Positions 8,092 to 16,134 of a DNA stretch of 64,000 nucleotides are shown in pieces. The stretch is from NCBI RefSeq assembly GCF_019599505.1, contig NZ_RKLT01000002.1, positions 62,001 to 126,000 of the forward strand, read 5' to 3'. Under the pieces are notes generated by a model. That model did not search any database. It was not told where the DNA came from and worked only from the letters and a program-made list of their open reading frames with translations. Position 1 is the stretch's first letter. The number at the start of each line of letters is the position of its first letter. This DNA comes from Haloarcula nitratireducens (GTDB lineage: Archaea; Halobacteriota; Halobacteria; Halobacteriales; Haloarculaceae). Both the position numbers and the translations under genes were made by a program.

Positions 8092-8955
8092 ATGAGTCTG
8101 CCGGAAGAACACACGGACAGCGGACACGGGGAGCACCACCTCCCGGCCACGGAGGACTGGCCCCACGGGTTCGGCGAGGCGAGTTGGTGGCCGTTCGTCA
8201 CGGCCATCGGCGCGTCGGGCATCTACGTCGGCGCGGCGCTCTTCGTCCTCGCGCTGGGCGATTCGGGGCTCGTGAGCACGACCATCGGTGCCGCCGCCAC
8301 CGTCGCCAGCGTCGGCCTGTTCCTGGTCGGGATCTACGGTTGGCTGTATCACGCCTTCGTCTCGAACTTCTGGGAGCGGGGGACTGACCACCACTCCGGG
8401 CGCACCCTGAAGTTCGCCATGCTGTTGTTCCTCGGCTCGGAAGTGGCGACGTTCGGCGCCGGCTTCGCCTACTACTTCTTCGTCCGGGGCTCCGACGTGT
8501 GGCTCGACGCCGCCATCCCCGAAGTGTGGGGATCGCTCGTCGTCGTCAACACCGTCATCCTGATCATCAGCTCGGTGACGCTGCACTACAGCCACGTCGC
8601 CCTGCTGAACGGCAAGCGCTCGCGGTTCCTCAAACTCCTCGGCGTGACGTTGCTGCTCGGCATCGTCTTCATCGCCGGGCAGGTCTACGAGTACTACGAG
8701 TTCATCGTTCACGAGGGCTTCAGTCTCGGCGAGGGAATCTACGGCTCCGCGTTCTACGGCCTGACCGGTCTGCACGGTCTCCACGTCACGATGGGTGCCG
8801 TTCTGCTCGGGATCGTCTTCGTCCGGGCGTACTACGGGCAGTACTCCCCCGAACGGCACACCTCCGTCTCGACGGCCTCGATGTACTGGCACTTCGTGGA
8901 CGTCGTCTGGATCTTCCTCGTCGTCGTCCTCTACATGGGCGCGAACCTGGTCTAA
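8092..8955 (+). CDS. coxC: Heme-copper (cytochrome c-type) oxidase subunit III
   Basis: Subunit III of terminal oxidases stabilises the catalytic core in the membrane. The 287-residue protein has the seven-helix pattern, with the conserved glutamate segment LKFAMLLFLGSEVATFGAGF near residue 103, the GLTGLHGLHVTMG segment near 225, and the closing MYWHFVDVVWIFLVVVLY. A histidine-rich N-terminus (EEHTDSGHGEHH) precedes the first helix. A TATA-like CTTTTAGT lies about 30 bp upstream of the ATG. The gene stands alone: subunit I is 32 kb away in this window (40294-42084), and no subunit II is present. Confidence 0.95.
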   Translation: MSLPEEHTDSGHGEHHLPATEDWPHGFGEASWWPFVTAIGASGIYVGAALFVLALGDSGLVSTTIGAAATVASVGLFLVGIYGWLYHAFVSNFWERGTDHHSGRTLKFAMLLFLGSEVATFGAGFAYYFFVRGSDVWLDAAIPEVWGSLVVVNTVILIISSVTLHYSHVALLNGKRSRFLKLLGVTLLLGIVFIAGQVYEYYEFIVHEGFSLGEGIYGSAFYGLTGLHGLHVTMGAVLLGIVFVRAYYGQYSPERHTSVSTASMYWHFVDVVWIFLVVVLYMGANLV

Positions 8956-8986
8956 GCCTTAAGCGACCCGCGGAACTCTCTGTTCT

Positions 8987-9229
8987 ATGGAGCGACTCGA
9001 CGTCAGCGGCGGCTTCGACGTCCACGACTACCGCCACGGTCTGAAGCTGCTCAAACAGGACCGCGGGTCGATGACCCTCGAGAATCGGAACGACTTCGCC
9101 TGTCCGGCCTGCGGCGACCCCTTCGACCGCCTGTTCGTCAGCGAGAATCGCACGAACACCTTCGGCGAGCCGAGCAGCCCGATCTGTCTCGTCCGGACCG
9201 ACGAACAGTTGCTCTTGCTCACCCACTGA
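8987..9229 (+). CDS. Small CxxC protein (DUF7385-like)
   Basis: The 80-residue product has a single CPACGDPFDRLF motif at about residues 39-50 and a hydrophobic C-terminal strand (QLLLLTH). It lies 31 bp after coxC on the same strand and could be read through from it. It looks like a small zinc-ribbon-related haloarchaeal protein; I recall a DUF7385 (flagella-cluster) family of this shape but cannot verify it. Only one other cysteine (PICLV) is present, so metal binding would need C39, C42 and C62 or a partner. Confidence 0.7.
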   Translation: MERLDVSGGFDVHDYRHGLKLLKQDRGSMTLENRNDFACPACGDPFDRLFVSENRTNTFGEPSSPICLVRTDEQLLLLTH

Positions 9230-9299
9230 CGACAACCGCGACGCATCGAGGAGTTGCCACGGCGGACGTTTTTGTTCGTGTGCTACGTACTGCCACGCG

Positions 9300-10340
9300 A
9301 TGCACGCCGCCAGACTCCACGAGTACACCGACGACATGGCGAACGGACTCTCCATCGACGAAGTGGACGAACCGCAGGTATCCAACAGCGACGACGTGGT
9401 GGTCGAAGTCGAGGGGGCCGGCTGGTGCCAGACGGACAACCACATCATCGAAGGGATGTGGACCGACTACGTCGAGCAGACGCTCCCGATGACGCTGGGC
9501 CACGAGAACGCCGGGACGGTGGTCGCCGTCGGCGAGGAAGTGACACTGGTCTCGGAGGGCGATCAAGTGATCTGTCACCCGGTCCAGACCTGCGGGACGT
9601 GTCGGCCCTGTCGGCAGGGCGAGACGATGTACTGCGAGAACCAGTCGTTCAACGGCCTGACGACCGACGGCGGCTTCGCCGACGAGTTGCTCACGAACGA
9701 GCGGTCGGTCATTCCGCTCCCCGACGGCGTGGACCCGACGACCATCGCGCCCCACGCCGACGCCGGAATCACCGCCTATCACGCCGTCAAGAAGGCCGAC
9801 GACGGTCTCAACCCCGGCGACACCGCCGTGGTCATCGGCGTCGGTGGGCTCGGTCACATCGGTCTCCAGTGTCTCGAAGCGATGAGCCCCGCCGACATCG
9901 TCGCCGTCGACCTCAAGGAGTCCGCGCGCGACCTCGCGTCGGACCTCGGCGCGCACTACACGCTCGACCCCGAAAGCGACGACGTGGCGAGCGAAATCGA
10001 GGACATCACCGACGGCGTCGGCGCGGCCCAGGTGCTGGATTTCGTCGGGGCCGACGAGACGACGCAACTGGCTCCCGACGTCTGTGCGGCCGGGGGCGAC
10101 CACCACATCATCGGCTACGGCGGCCACATCCACGAACCAGCACAGGCGCTTGTCAATGGAGAGTTCTCGTTCGTCGGCAACATCGTCGGCCGCTACGCCG
10201 AACTCCAGGAACTGGTCGCGCTGGTCGAACGCGACGCCGTCGAGTTACACACGACCCAGTACGGCTTAGACGAGATCAACACCGTCGCCGAGAAACTGGA
10301 ACACCGCGAGATCGACGGGCGGGCCGTCATCACGCCGTAG
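9300..10340 (+). CDS. Zinc-dependent alcohol dehydrogenase, NAD-type
   Basis: Medium-chain dehydrogenase of 346 residues. Catalytic zinc ligands are C43 and H68-E69 (GHENAG); the structural zinc site is C98, C101, C104 and C112. The Rossmann motif GVGGLGHIG is at about 180-188, and the acidic residue after the second strand (AVDLKE, D204) points to NAD rather than NADP. Substrate cannot be read from the sequence: primary or secondary alcohols are both possible. A TATA-like stretch lies upstream (TTTTTGTTCG, about 9268). No operon partner. Confidence 0.92.
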   Translation: MHAARLHEYTDDMANGLSIDEVDEPQVSNSDDVVVEVEGAGWCQTDNHIIEGMWTDYVEQTLPMTLGHENAGTVVAVGEEVTLVSEGDQVICHPVQTCGTCRPCRQGETMYCENQSFNGLTTDGGFADELLTNERSVIPLPDGVDPTTIAPHADAGITAYHAVKKADDGLNPGDTAVVIGVGGLGHIGLQCLEAMSPADIVAVDLKESARDLASDLGAHYTLDPESDDVASEIEDITDGVGAAQVLDFVGADETTQLAPDVCAAGGDHHIIGYGGHIHEPAQALVNGEFSFVGNIVGRYAELQELVALVERDAVELHTTQYGLDEINTVAEKLEHREIDGRAVITP

Positions 10341-10351
10341 GTCGGCGTCGC

Positions 10352-10654
10352 TTAACCGCGGCGGTTCTCGGGGGGCGCGTCCTCCTTCGAGAGTGCACAG
10401 TACCGCCGCAGAAACGTCGCGCGGTCGACCGTGCCTGCGCCGGCCTCGACGAGTCGGTCCTCTAACCCCCGCCGCGGACTGTGAGAGCACTCACGGTAAC
10501 ACGGTTTGCAGAGGTATTCGAACTCCTTTTCCTCTCTGTCCCAGCGGTCGCCGTGCTTGTCGTACTCCCTGGCGTCGTCGCGCGAGACCGCCTCTCCGCA
10601 GGCGAGACAGACGACCGTCGAGTCCTCGCGGTGCCAGGCGTTCCGGTACGACAC
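10352..10654 (-). CDS. Small double-CxxC zinc protein (DUF7562-like)
   Basis: The 100-residue product has two CxxC halves (VCLACGEAV near residue 16 and YLCKPCYREC near 48) separated by a charged helix (REYDKHGDRWDREEKEF). This arrangement forms a treble-clef-like zinc site in many small archaeal proteins, often binding nucleic acids or ribosomes. It is convergent with the alcohol dehydrogenase (11 bp apart). I do not know a function; the DUF label is a recollection. Confidence 0.75.
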   Translation of the reverse strand: MSYRNAWHREDSTVVCLACGEAVSRDDAREYDKHGDRWDREEKEFEYLCKPCYRECSHSPRRGLEDRLVEAGAGTVDRATFLRRYCALSKEDAPPENRRG

Positions 10655-10787
10655 GTCAGCGACCTCCCCGGGACGCGGAACCGGTCGCCGAATCGATTCG
10701 TCGGTGGTGGAGTCGCCTCATGGCGTTCGTTCGACGATTCACGCCGGTAGCTACTCGCTCTACTGCGCCACCTGTGAGGGGCGTTTA

Positions 10788-10840
10788 TCTACAGGCGGAG
10801 CAGGCCGAGTGCCTCGGGGCTTGACCCCGAGGCGGTTCAC
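10788..10840. repeat. 53-bp dispersed repeat, copy 2
   Basis: Second copy of the repeat at 3299-3351, with one mismatch in 53 and identical orientation. Here the hairpin GCCTCGGGG-CTTGA-CCCCGAGGC is perfect (9 bp). The flanking DNA does not match the flanks of copy 1, which sets the unit's limits sharply. It lies in the 259-bp gap between two divergent genes (10352-10654 and 10914-11810). Confidence 0.85.
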
Positions 10841-10913
10841 CGCTGATCGCCGGAGCGGCAGTCTCCGCGGCCGCCAGCCAGCTATTTTTGCCCGGACGAC
10901 GTATCGGATCCCG

Positions 10914-11810
10914 ATGTCGGACGAACCCTCCGCCTCGAAACGCGACCGCCGGCTCCCCGGTCTCTCCGCTCGAACCGCCCTCTACGGTTTTCTCGGCCTG
11001 TCGCTGGGAAGCGTCCTCGCGGGCAGGCGACGGACCGGACGCCAGCGCGCGCAGTTGGTCGAGGAGTTACAGGAAACTGCCAGCGAGCGACCAGTGGGGA
11101 CCGTCACACCCGAAGACTACGCCGATCTTCCCGACCCGGTGCGTCGATACTTCGAGACGGTTCTCGAACCAGGTCAGTCCCACATCCGGACCGCGCGACT
11201 GAAACAACGCGGCGAGTTCCGCCTCGGCGACAGCGAGTCGGCGTGGCATCCGCTGCAAGCGACCCAACACTACGCGGTTTCGCCGCCGGGCTTCGTCTGG
11301 GACGCGACGATACGGCTGGGGTCGGTCCTCCCGACGCAGGTCGTCGATAGCTACGTCGACGGGATACCCACGCTCTCCGCTCGCCTGCTCTGGACGGTGC
11401 CGGTCGCCGACGCCGCCCCCACGCCGGAGCTGGCCGCGGGCGAACTGAGCCGCTATCTCGCCGAGGCCGTCTGGTTCCCCACCGCGCTCCTCCCGACGAA
11501 CGGCGTCGAGTGGGAGCCGGTCGACGACGACGCCGCGCGGGCGACGCTCACTCACGGCGGGACGACGGTGTCGCTCGTTTTCCACTTCGACGAGGCGAAT
11601 CTGGTCGACCGCGTCGTCGCCGAGAACCGGTTCCGCGCGGTCGGCGACGGCTTCGAACGGTCGAAATGGACCGGCCGCTTCGCGGACTACGAACGGCGGG
11701 ACGGCATGCTCGTCCCGACGAGCGCCGAAGTCGAGTGGAACCTCCCGAGCGGCGATCTCCCGTACTGGCGCGGGCGTATCACCCGGTTCGAGTTCGACCT
11801 CGGCGAGTGA
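10914..11810 (+). CDS. DUF6544-like protein with N-terminal membrane segment
   Basis: The 298-residue product has a basic N-terminus, one hydrophobic segment (TALYGFLGLSLGSVLAG, about 21-37), then a soluble domain with DLPDPVRRYFETVL, HIRTARLKQRGEFRLG and a lipocalin-like run of beta strands ending PYWRGRITRFEFDLGE. This matches my memory of the DUF6544 family, which has no defined activity. I chose ATG 10914, just after a TATA-like CTATTTTTG; a longer frame upstream would pass through the 53-bp repeat. No operon partner. Confidence 0.78.
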   Translation: MSDEPSASKRDRRLPGLSARTALYGFLGLSLGSVLAGRRRTGRQRAQLVEELQETASERPVGTVTPEDYADLPDPVRRYFETVLEPGQSHIRTARLKQRGEFRLGDSESAWHPLQATQHYAVSPPGFVWDATIRLGSVLPTQVVDSYVDGIPTLSARLLWTVPVADAAPTPELAAGELSRYLAEAVWFPTALLPTNGVEWEPVDDDAARATLTHGGTTVSLVFHFDEANLVDRVVAENRFRAVGDGFERSKWTGRFADYERRDGMLVPTSAEVEWNLPSGDLPYWRGRITRFEFDLGE

Positions 11811-11930
11811 ACGGCCGGGCCGATACCGAACGCGGATACGCTGACGCCGCCGAATGAACGGTCCTGAACCGATTGAAAGCCGGCGAACGGTCTGGGTGGT
11901 TTAGGGTATCGGGGTCGCTACGAGAGTCGT

Positions 11931-12605
11931 ATGCCACGCCACTCACTCCGCGTCCTACTGATCGTCGGTGCGCTCCTCCTCGCCGGATGCGCCGGCGGTA
12001 TCTCCGATTCGCCCGGTTCACCGACCGCCTCGGCGGACCGTTCCGGAACGTCGGGGACGACAACTACGACGACCGCGACCACCGGCGGCACAGTCGCGTT
12101 CTACGTCAGCGACGAGAAGAACGCTATCGGCGACTTCCGACACCTCAACGTGACGGTCTCGCGGGTCGGTTTCGAACGGACGGGGACGGGCGAAGAGAGC
12201 GGCGGCTGGGTCGAGTTCTCCGCCGGCAACACGACCCTCGACCTGACGACCCTTCAGGGGGAAAACGCCACGCTCGTCGACGCCTATAGGCTCCCGAACG
12301 CGACCTACGGGAAGGTCTTCGTCTACGTCAGCGAGGTGAACGCGACGCTCGAAGACGGCGAGCGCGTCCGCGTGAAACTCCCGAGCGAGAAACTGCAACT
12401 GAACGACGAGTTCACCGTCCGCGACGGCACCGAAGTGAACTTCGTCTTCGACATCTCGGTCGTGAAAGCCGGCAACAGCGGGAAGTACGTCCTCAAACCG
12501 GTCATCAGCGAGTCCGGGACCACGGTCCCGATCAACCCGACGGGGGCCGCCGAGACGCAGCCAGAGGCCCCTTCGAACGCGACGGCGGCTAACGACACCG
12601 CCTGA
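11931..12605 (+). CDS. DUF4382-type lipoprotein
   Basis: The 224-residue product has a lipoprotein signal (LLIVGALLLAGC, lipobox cysteine at residue 19), a Ser/Thr linker including a run of Thr suited to glycosylation, and a beta-rich domain opening TVAFYVSDEKNAIGDFRHL with the pattern of DUF4382 (carboxypeptidase-regulatory-like) proteins. The family is extracellular and of unknown role. N-glycosylation sequons are frequent (NVT, NTT, NAT). It has its own promoter region and no obvious partner. Confidence 0.82.
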   Translation: MPRHSLRVLLIVGALLLAGCAGGISDSPGSPTASADRSGTSGTTTTTTATTGGTVAFYVSDEKNAIGDFRHLNVTVSRVGFERTGTGEESGGWVEFSAGNTTLDLTTLQGENATLVDAYRLPNATYGKVFVYVSEVNATLEDGERVRVKLPSEKLQLNDEFTVRDGTEVNFVFDISVVKAGNSGKYVLKPVISESGTTVPINPTGAAETQPEAPSNATAANDTA

Positions 12606-12676
12606 CGGACCGACCACGACGGACGTGAACCGGACTCACGCAAAGTATATGTGTAAATAGAATTGATTGTGTCCTG

Positions 12677-12790
12677 ATGGAACACGTTCAGTACGACTGT
12701 ACGGACTGCGGCACCGAGTTGAGCTATCAGCGCACGAAACACACCGGCTGTTCGAACTGCGGCTTCCTGCCGCCTCACAGCGCGGACTGA
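12677..12790 (+). CDS. 37-residue zinc-ribbon microprotein
   Basis: The frame from ATG 12677 encodes 37 residues with two CxxC halves (CTDCG at about 9-13 and CSNCGF at about 25-30), ending PPHSAD. This is a minimal rubredoxin-like zinc ribbon of the kind common in haloarchaea. A TATA-like AGTATATG (about 12645-12652) lies 25-32 bp upstream of the ATG, which predicts a leaderless mRNA. Such tiny ribbons are easily missed by annotation. Function unknown. Confidence 0.75.
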   Translation: MEHVQYDCTDCGTELSYQRTKHTGCSNCGFLPPHSAD

Positions 12791-12912
12791 GTCACATCGG
12801 TTGCGGTCGCAGAAGGCGATGAACCCTTTCTCCGAGAGATCGCAGCAGCAGAGGAGCGCCGCTTCACTTATTCAGATTCTCTACAGAACTTAGTATCATT
12901 CGAACGAAAGAG

Positions 12913-12986
12913 AGCCGGTGGAGGGATTTGAACCCTCGGCCTAATCCTTACGAAGGATTCGCTCTGCCAGTCTGAGCTACACCGGC
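12913..12986 (-). tRNA. tRNA-Thr (anticodon CGT)
   Basis: The minus strand folds as a standard cloverleaf: acceptor GCCGGTG pairs with CACCGGC, the anticodon stem AATCC/GGATT holds the loop TTCGTAA (anticodon CGT, reading ACG), and the T arm has GGTTCAAATCC. The discriminator base is T, and CCA is not encoded. There is no intron. Confidence 0.96.
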
Positions 12987-13165
12987 GCGACAGACACACG
13001 ACGACCGGTCTCGCGTGCCAACAGCACGTCGTCAGTGTGTCACTCGGCACTCGTACGTTGTGCCGATAGCCGCAATAAGGATTGCGAATCAACAGCGACG
13101 AGACACTGACTCACACGGTGGCGACGGCTCAACGGTGGGTTTTAGCCGATCGTTTGGCCTGCCAC

Positions 13166-14146
13166 TCAACGGCGCAGTCGAACGTCCAGAACCACGTTCT
13201 GCTCGCCCGGCGCGTAGGACCGAACCGCTCGCCGGGTTTCGATAGTAACCTCGTACTCGGGTTCGGCGGCCGTCCGTATCGCTCGTTCGCCGGGCCCGTA
13301 GAGGTCGTCGTCGGACTGGATGTCGTAGTAGTGAAGCGTGCAGTCGTCCCCGACCAGCGAGACGGCCGTCTCGAGGAACTCGTCGGCGCTGTGCGGGAGG
13401 TTCATCACCACGCGGTCGGCCCATCCCTCGTAGTCGGCCGCTACCTCGCGGACGTCGCCGCAGATGGCGGTCACCCGGTCGGCGACGCCGTTTCGCTCGG
13501 CGTTCTCGCGGAGGTACTCGACGGCCGTCTCGTTGATGTCCGTCCCGACGCAGGTCGCGCCCGCCCTGGCGAACGGAATCACGAACGGGCCGACGCCCGC
13601 GAACATGTCGAAGGCCCGCTCGCCCGCCTCGACCTGTTCGACGACGCGGTGGCGTTCCGTCGCGAGCCGCGGCGAGAAGTACACTTCCGCGAGGTCGAGC
13701 GCGAACGTACAGCCGTACTCCCGATGGACGACTTCGGTGGTGTCCCCGGCGAGCACCTCCCAGTCCCGGACGCGCGTCTCGCCTTTGATCTTCGAGGCGC
13801 GGTTCAACACGCCCTCGACTGGCAAATCGGAAGCGACGATCGCGTCGGCGATCTCCCTCGCACGCTCCGGGTCGTCCTCGTCGACGATGACGATGTCGCC
13901 GATCCGCTCGTAGCTCGGGTCGAACCCGAGGCGGTCGGCAGGCATCGTCTGTGACTCGCGGACGGGCGCGTCGAACTCCACGACGTCGAACTCGTCGGGG
14001 ACGGCCGCCGGATCCGTGACCGGGATGTAAAGCGACCCGTCCTCGACCGTGATGTCGTGACCGTCGTCGACGAGGTCGGCTTCCGCGAGTCGCGTGCGGG
14101 TCGCCTCGCCGTCCTCGCGGGCGACGCGAACGCTTGGAACGCCCAT
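13166..14146 (-). CDS. trm5: tRNA (guanine37-N1)-methyltransferase Trm5
   Basis: Archaeal/eukaryotic Trm5 methylates G37 next to the anticodon using SAM and prevents frameshifting. The 326-residue product has an N-terminal D1/D2 region with the charged DIVIVDEDDPERAREIADAI helix, then a class I methyltransferase fold: REYGCTFALDLAEVYFSPRL, the SAM loop FDMFAGVGPF, GTDINETAVEYL, and the catalytic NLPHSADEFL. ATG 14146 was chosen because a long upstream extension overlaps the divergent dphB gene. It is divergent from dphB (75 bp), so two translation-fidelity genes share a promoter region. Confidence 0.93.
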   Translation of the reverse strand: MGVPSVRVAREDGEATRTRLAEADLVDDGHDITVEDGSLYIPVTDPAAVPDEFDVVEFDAPVRESQTMPADRLGFDPSYERIGDIVIVDEDDPERAREIADAIVASDLPVEGVLNRASKIKGETRVRDWEVLAGDTTEVVHREYGCTFALDLAEVYFSPRLATERHRVVEQVEAGERAFDMFAGVGPFVIPFARAGATCVGTDINETAVEYLRENAERNGVADRVTAICGDVREVAADYEGWADRVVMNLPHSADEFLETAVSLVGDDCTLHYYDIQSDDDLYGPGERAIRTAAEPEYEVTIETRRAVRSYAPGEQNVVLDVRLRR

Positions 14147-14221
14147 ACCACCTCTCCCCCGGCGCGGGCGGTAAGCCTGACGCTTCGCGCCCTTTATCTC
14201 CGCCGCCGTCCCACGATGGGT

Positions 14222-14992
14222 ATGCTCACCTTCGTCGGTCTCGGTCTCTACGACGAGCGGTCGGTCACCATCGCCGGACGCGACGCCATTCGGGAAGCGG
14301 ACCGCGTGTTCGCGGAGTTCTACACGAGCCGCCTCGTCGGCACCGACCTCGAATCGCTCGAAGCCTTCCACGAGACGGACATTGAGGTCCGCGACCGCGC
14401 CGGTATCGAACGGGACCCCGAGCCGATCCTCGACGCCGCAGAGCGCGAGGACGTGGCGTTTCTGACCGCCGGCGACACGATGGTCTCGACGACGCACACG
14501 GACCTCCGTCTGCGCGCCGAAGAGCGCGGCATCGAGACGCACGTCGTCCACGGCACGACCGCACAGACCGCCGCGGCATCGCTGACCGGGTTGCAGAACT
14601 ACCGCTTCGGGAAGGCGACGACGCTCCCCTTCGAACGCGCTCACGGCGGTGATGGCGTCCCAGACAGCGTCGTCCGAGTCATCGAGGACAACCGCTCGCG
14701 CGACCTCCACACCCTCGTCTACCTCGATATCAAGGTCGACGACCCGCACTGGGACGACGGCGACGATACGTACATGACCGCCGACCGCGCCGCGACGCTG
14801 CTCGCCGAGGAGTTCCCGGAGACGCTCGCCGTCGTCGTCGCCCGCGCTGGGAGTCCGAATCCGGTCGTCGCCGCCGGGACGCTCTCCGAACTCGCGGAGC
14901 GTTCTTTCGGCGACCCCCTCCATCTGCTCGTGATCCCGGGCGAACTCCATCCGGTAGAGGAAGAGACGCTCGACGCGATCGCCGACGCTTAG
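14222..14992 (+). CDS. dphB: Diphthine synthase DphB
   Basis: DphB (Dph5) methylates the modified histidine of elongation factor 2 with SAM on the way to diphthamide. The 256-residue protein has the tetrapyrrole-methylase fold seen in the family: LTFVGLGLYDERSVT at the start, FLTAGDTMVSTTH near residue 83, VHGTTAQTAAASLTGLQNYRFGK (read as two runs, VHGTTAQTAAASL and TGLQNYRFGK), and a closing GELHPVEEE. I chose the second ATG (14222), as in relatives that start MLTFVG; an ATG two codons earlier is possible. The stop overlaps the convergent artA end by 4 bp. Confidence 0.95.
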   Translation: MLTFVGLGLYDERSVTIAGRDAIREADRVFAEFYTSRLVGTDLESLEAFHETDIEVRDRAGIERDPEPILDAAEREDVAFLTAGDTMVSTTHTDLRLRAEERGIETHVVHGTTAQTAAASLTGLQNYRFGKATTLPFERAHGGDGVPDSVVRVIEDNRSRDLHTLVYLDIKVDDPHWDDGDDTYMTADRAATLLAEEFPETLAVVVARAGSPNPVVAAGTLSELAERSFGDPLHLLVIPGELHPVEEETLDAIADA

Positions 14993-15993
14993 TCGTCGCT
15001 CGGCCGGGTCACGGCCTCACCGGGCTCCCGCTCGATGTCGAACGCGCTCGAGAGGTCGTACTCCGTCCCGGTCACGAGATACAGCAGGTCCTCGACGAGG
15101 ACGGTTATCTCCGGCAGCTCGCGGACGAGGAACCACGTGATGACGACGAGCGCGACGACCGAGCCGAACTGCGCCAGCATGCGGTCGGCGATGTAGTACG
15201 ACACCATCCGCGGGTCGCTCAGGCCGAACAGCGACATGATCGTCCCCTCGAACCACTGCATCCGCTGCTGGCCGAACATGATCGCGATGAAGACGTTCCG
15301 AAACAGGTTCAGGACGTAGATGAGCGAGGCGGTCAGCGCCAGCGCCCGCAGCTTTCGCCGCCACGGCGCGGACACCGCGAGGATGCCGCCCGCGAAGATG
15401 GAGATGCTCCCCATCCCCGTACACGCCAGCAGGATGTTGTACGTGATGGGACCGGCCTCGTGGTCGAACCAGAACGTGCTCTCGTAGGGGTACTGCTTCG
15501 TCGCGATCTCGATGCCGTTGTGCGAGTAGCCGTCGACGACCAGCGGGTCCGCGCCGGTCAGGGAGATCAGGAACGCCGTCTGGTCGGTGACGACCTCGAC
15601 CAGCCACTGTCTGAGCGGCCCGATGGTGAGGAATGGGACGTAGACGATGCCCATCACGCCGATGGCGCGCGTCAGCGCGAACAGCGAGTCGCGGCCGTTC
15701 CAGAGGAGATAGCCCGCGTACAGCGAGAGCGGGACCGCCGCGAGGCTCCCGATGCCCTCGACGACGCTCTTCTGTGTTAGCGTGAAGTGCGGGATGAGCA
15801 CCAGCCAGAACAGCGCGAACAGCCCCCAGCCGGCGACCGCGACGCGACGCGCCCACGCTTCATCGTACCTGACGAGCGCGGCGCTGCCGAGAAACGCCGA
15901 CAGTACCAGCCACATCAGCGGTTCCGACCACACGAGCGGGTCGAAGGACAGCCCGCCGAACGTCACGGTAGACTGCAAGAGCGGAGGCCTCAT
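14989..15993 (-). CDS. artA: Archaeosortase A
   Basis: ArtA is the membrane transpeptidase that removes the PGF-CTERM tail of surface proteins and links them to archaeal lipids. The 334-residue protein has about eight membrane helices and all three residues needed by Haloferax volcanii ArtA, at matching spacing: C191 (LLACTGMGS), R232 (NLFRNVF) and R271 (YIADRM). The gene lies 141 bp downstream of the S-layer glycoprotein gene on the same strand, and that glycoprotein bears the target tail. A TATA-like CATATAGG about 27 bp upstream suggests its own near-leaderless promoter. Confidence 0.95.
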   Translation of the reverse strand: MRPPLLQSTVTFGGLSFDPLVWSEPLMWLVLSAFLGSAALVRYDEAWARRVAVAGWGLFALFWLVLIPHFTLTQKSVVEGIGSLAAVPLSLYAGYLLWNGRDSLFALTRAIGVMGIVYVPFLTIGPLRQWLVEVVTDQTAFLISLTGADPLVVDGYSHNGIEIATKQYPYESTFWFDHEAGPITYNILLACTGMGSISIFAGGILAVSAPWRRKLRALALTASLIYVLNLFRNVFIAIMFGQQRMQWFEGTIMSLFGLSDPRMVSYYIADRMLAQFGSVVALVVITWFLVRELPEITVLVEDLLYLVTGTEYDLSSAFDIEREPGEAVTRPSDD

Positions 15994-16134
15994 TCGTGCC
16001 TACGTTGGCCAATCCGGCCTATATGCTTTGTCGTTGTGCCGACGCGTGCGGATCGAAGCCACTCGCGATGGAGCTATCGCTACTCGGAGTAGCGCGCCAA
16101 AGAAAGGGCGAAAGTCAGGGACGGGAAGTTCCCG

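Noticed and set aside
3299..10840. The 53-bp repeats as attachment sites bounding an integrated element.
   Set aside because: The interval holds core genes (hisF, rpoL, coxC) and no integrase or tRNA at the ends, so a prophage or genomic island is unlikely.
13166..14950. A 594-codon version of Trm5 starting at 14950.
   Set aside because: The N-terminal 268 codons overlap dphB and have shadow composition; the family start is at 14146.
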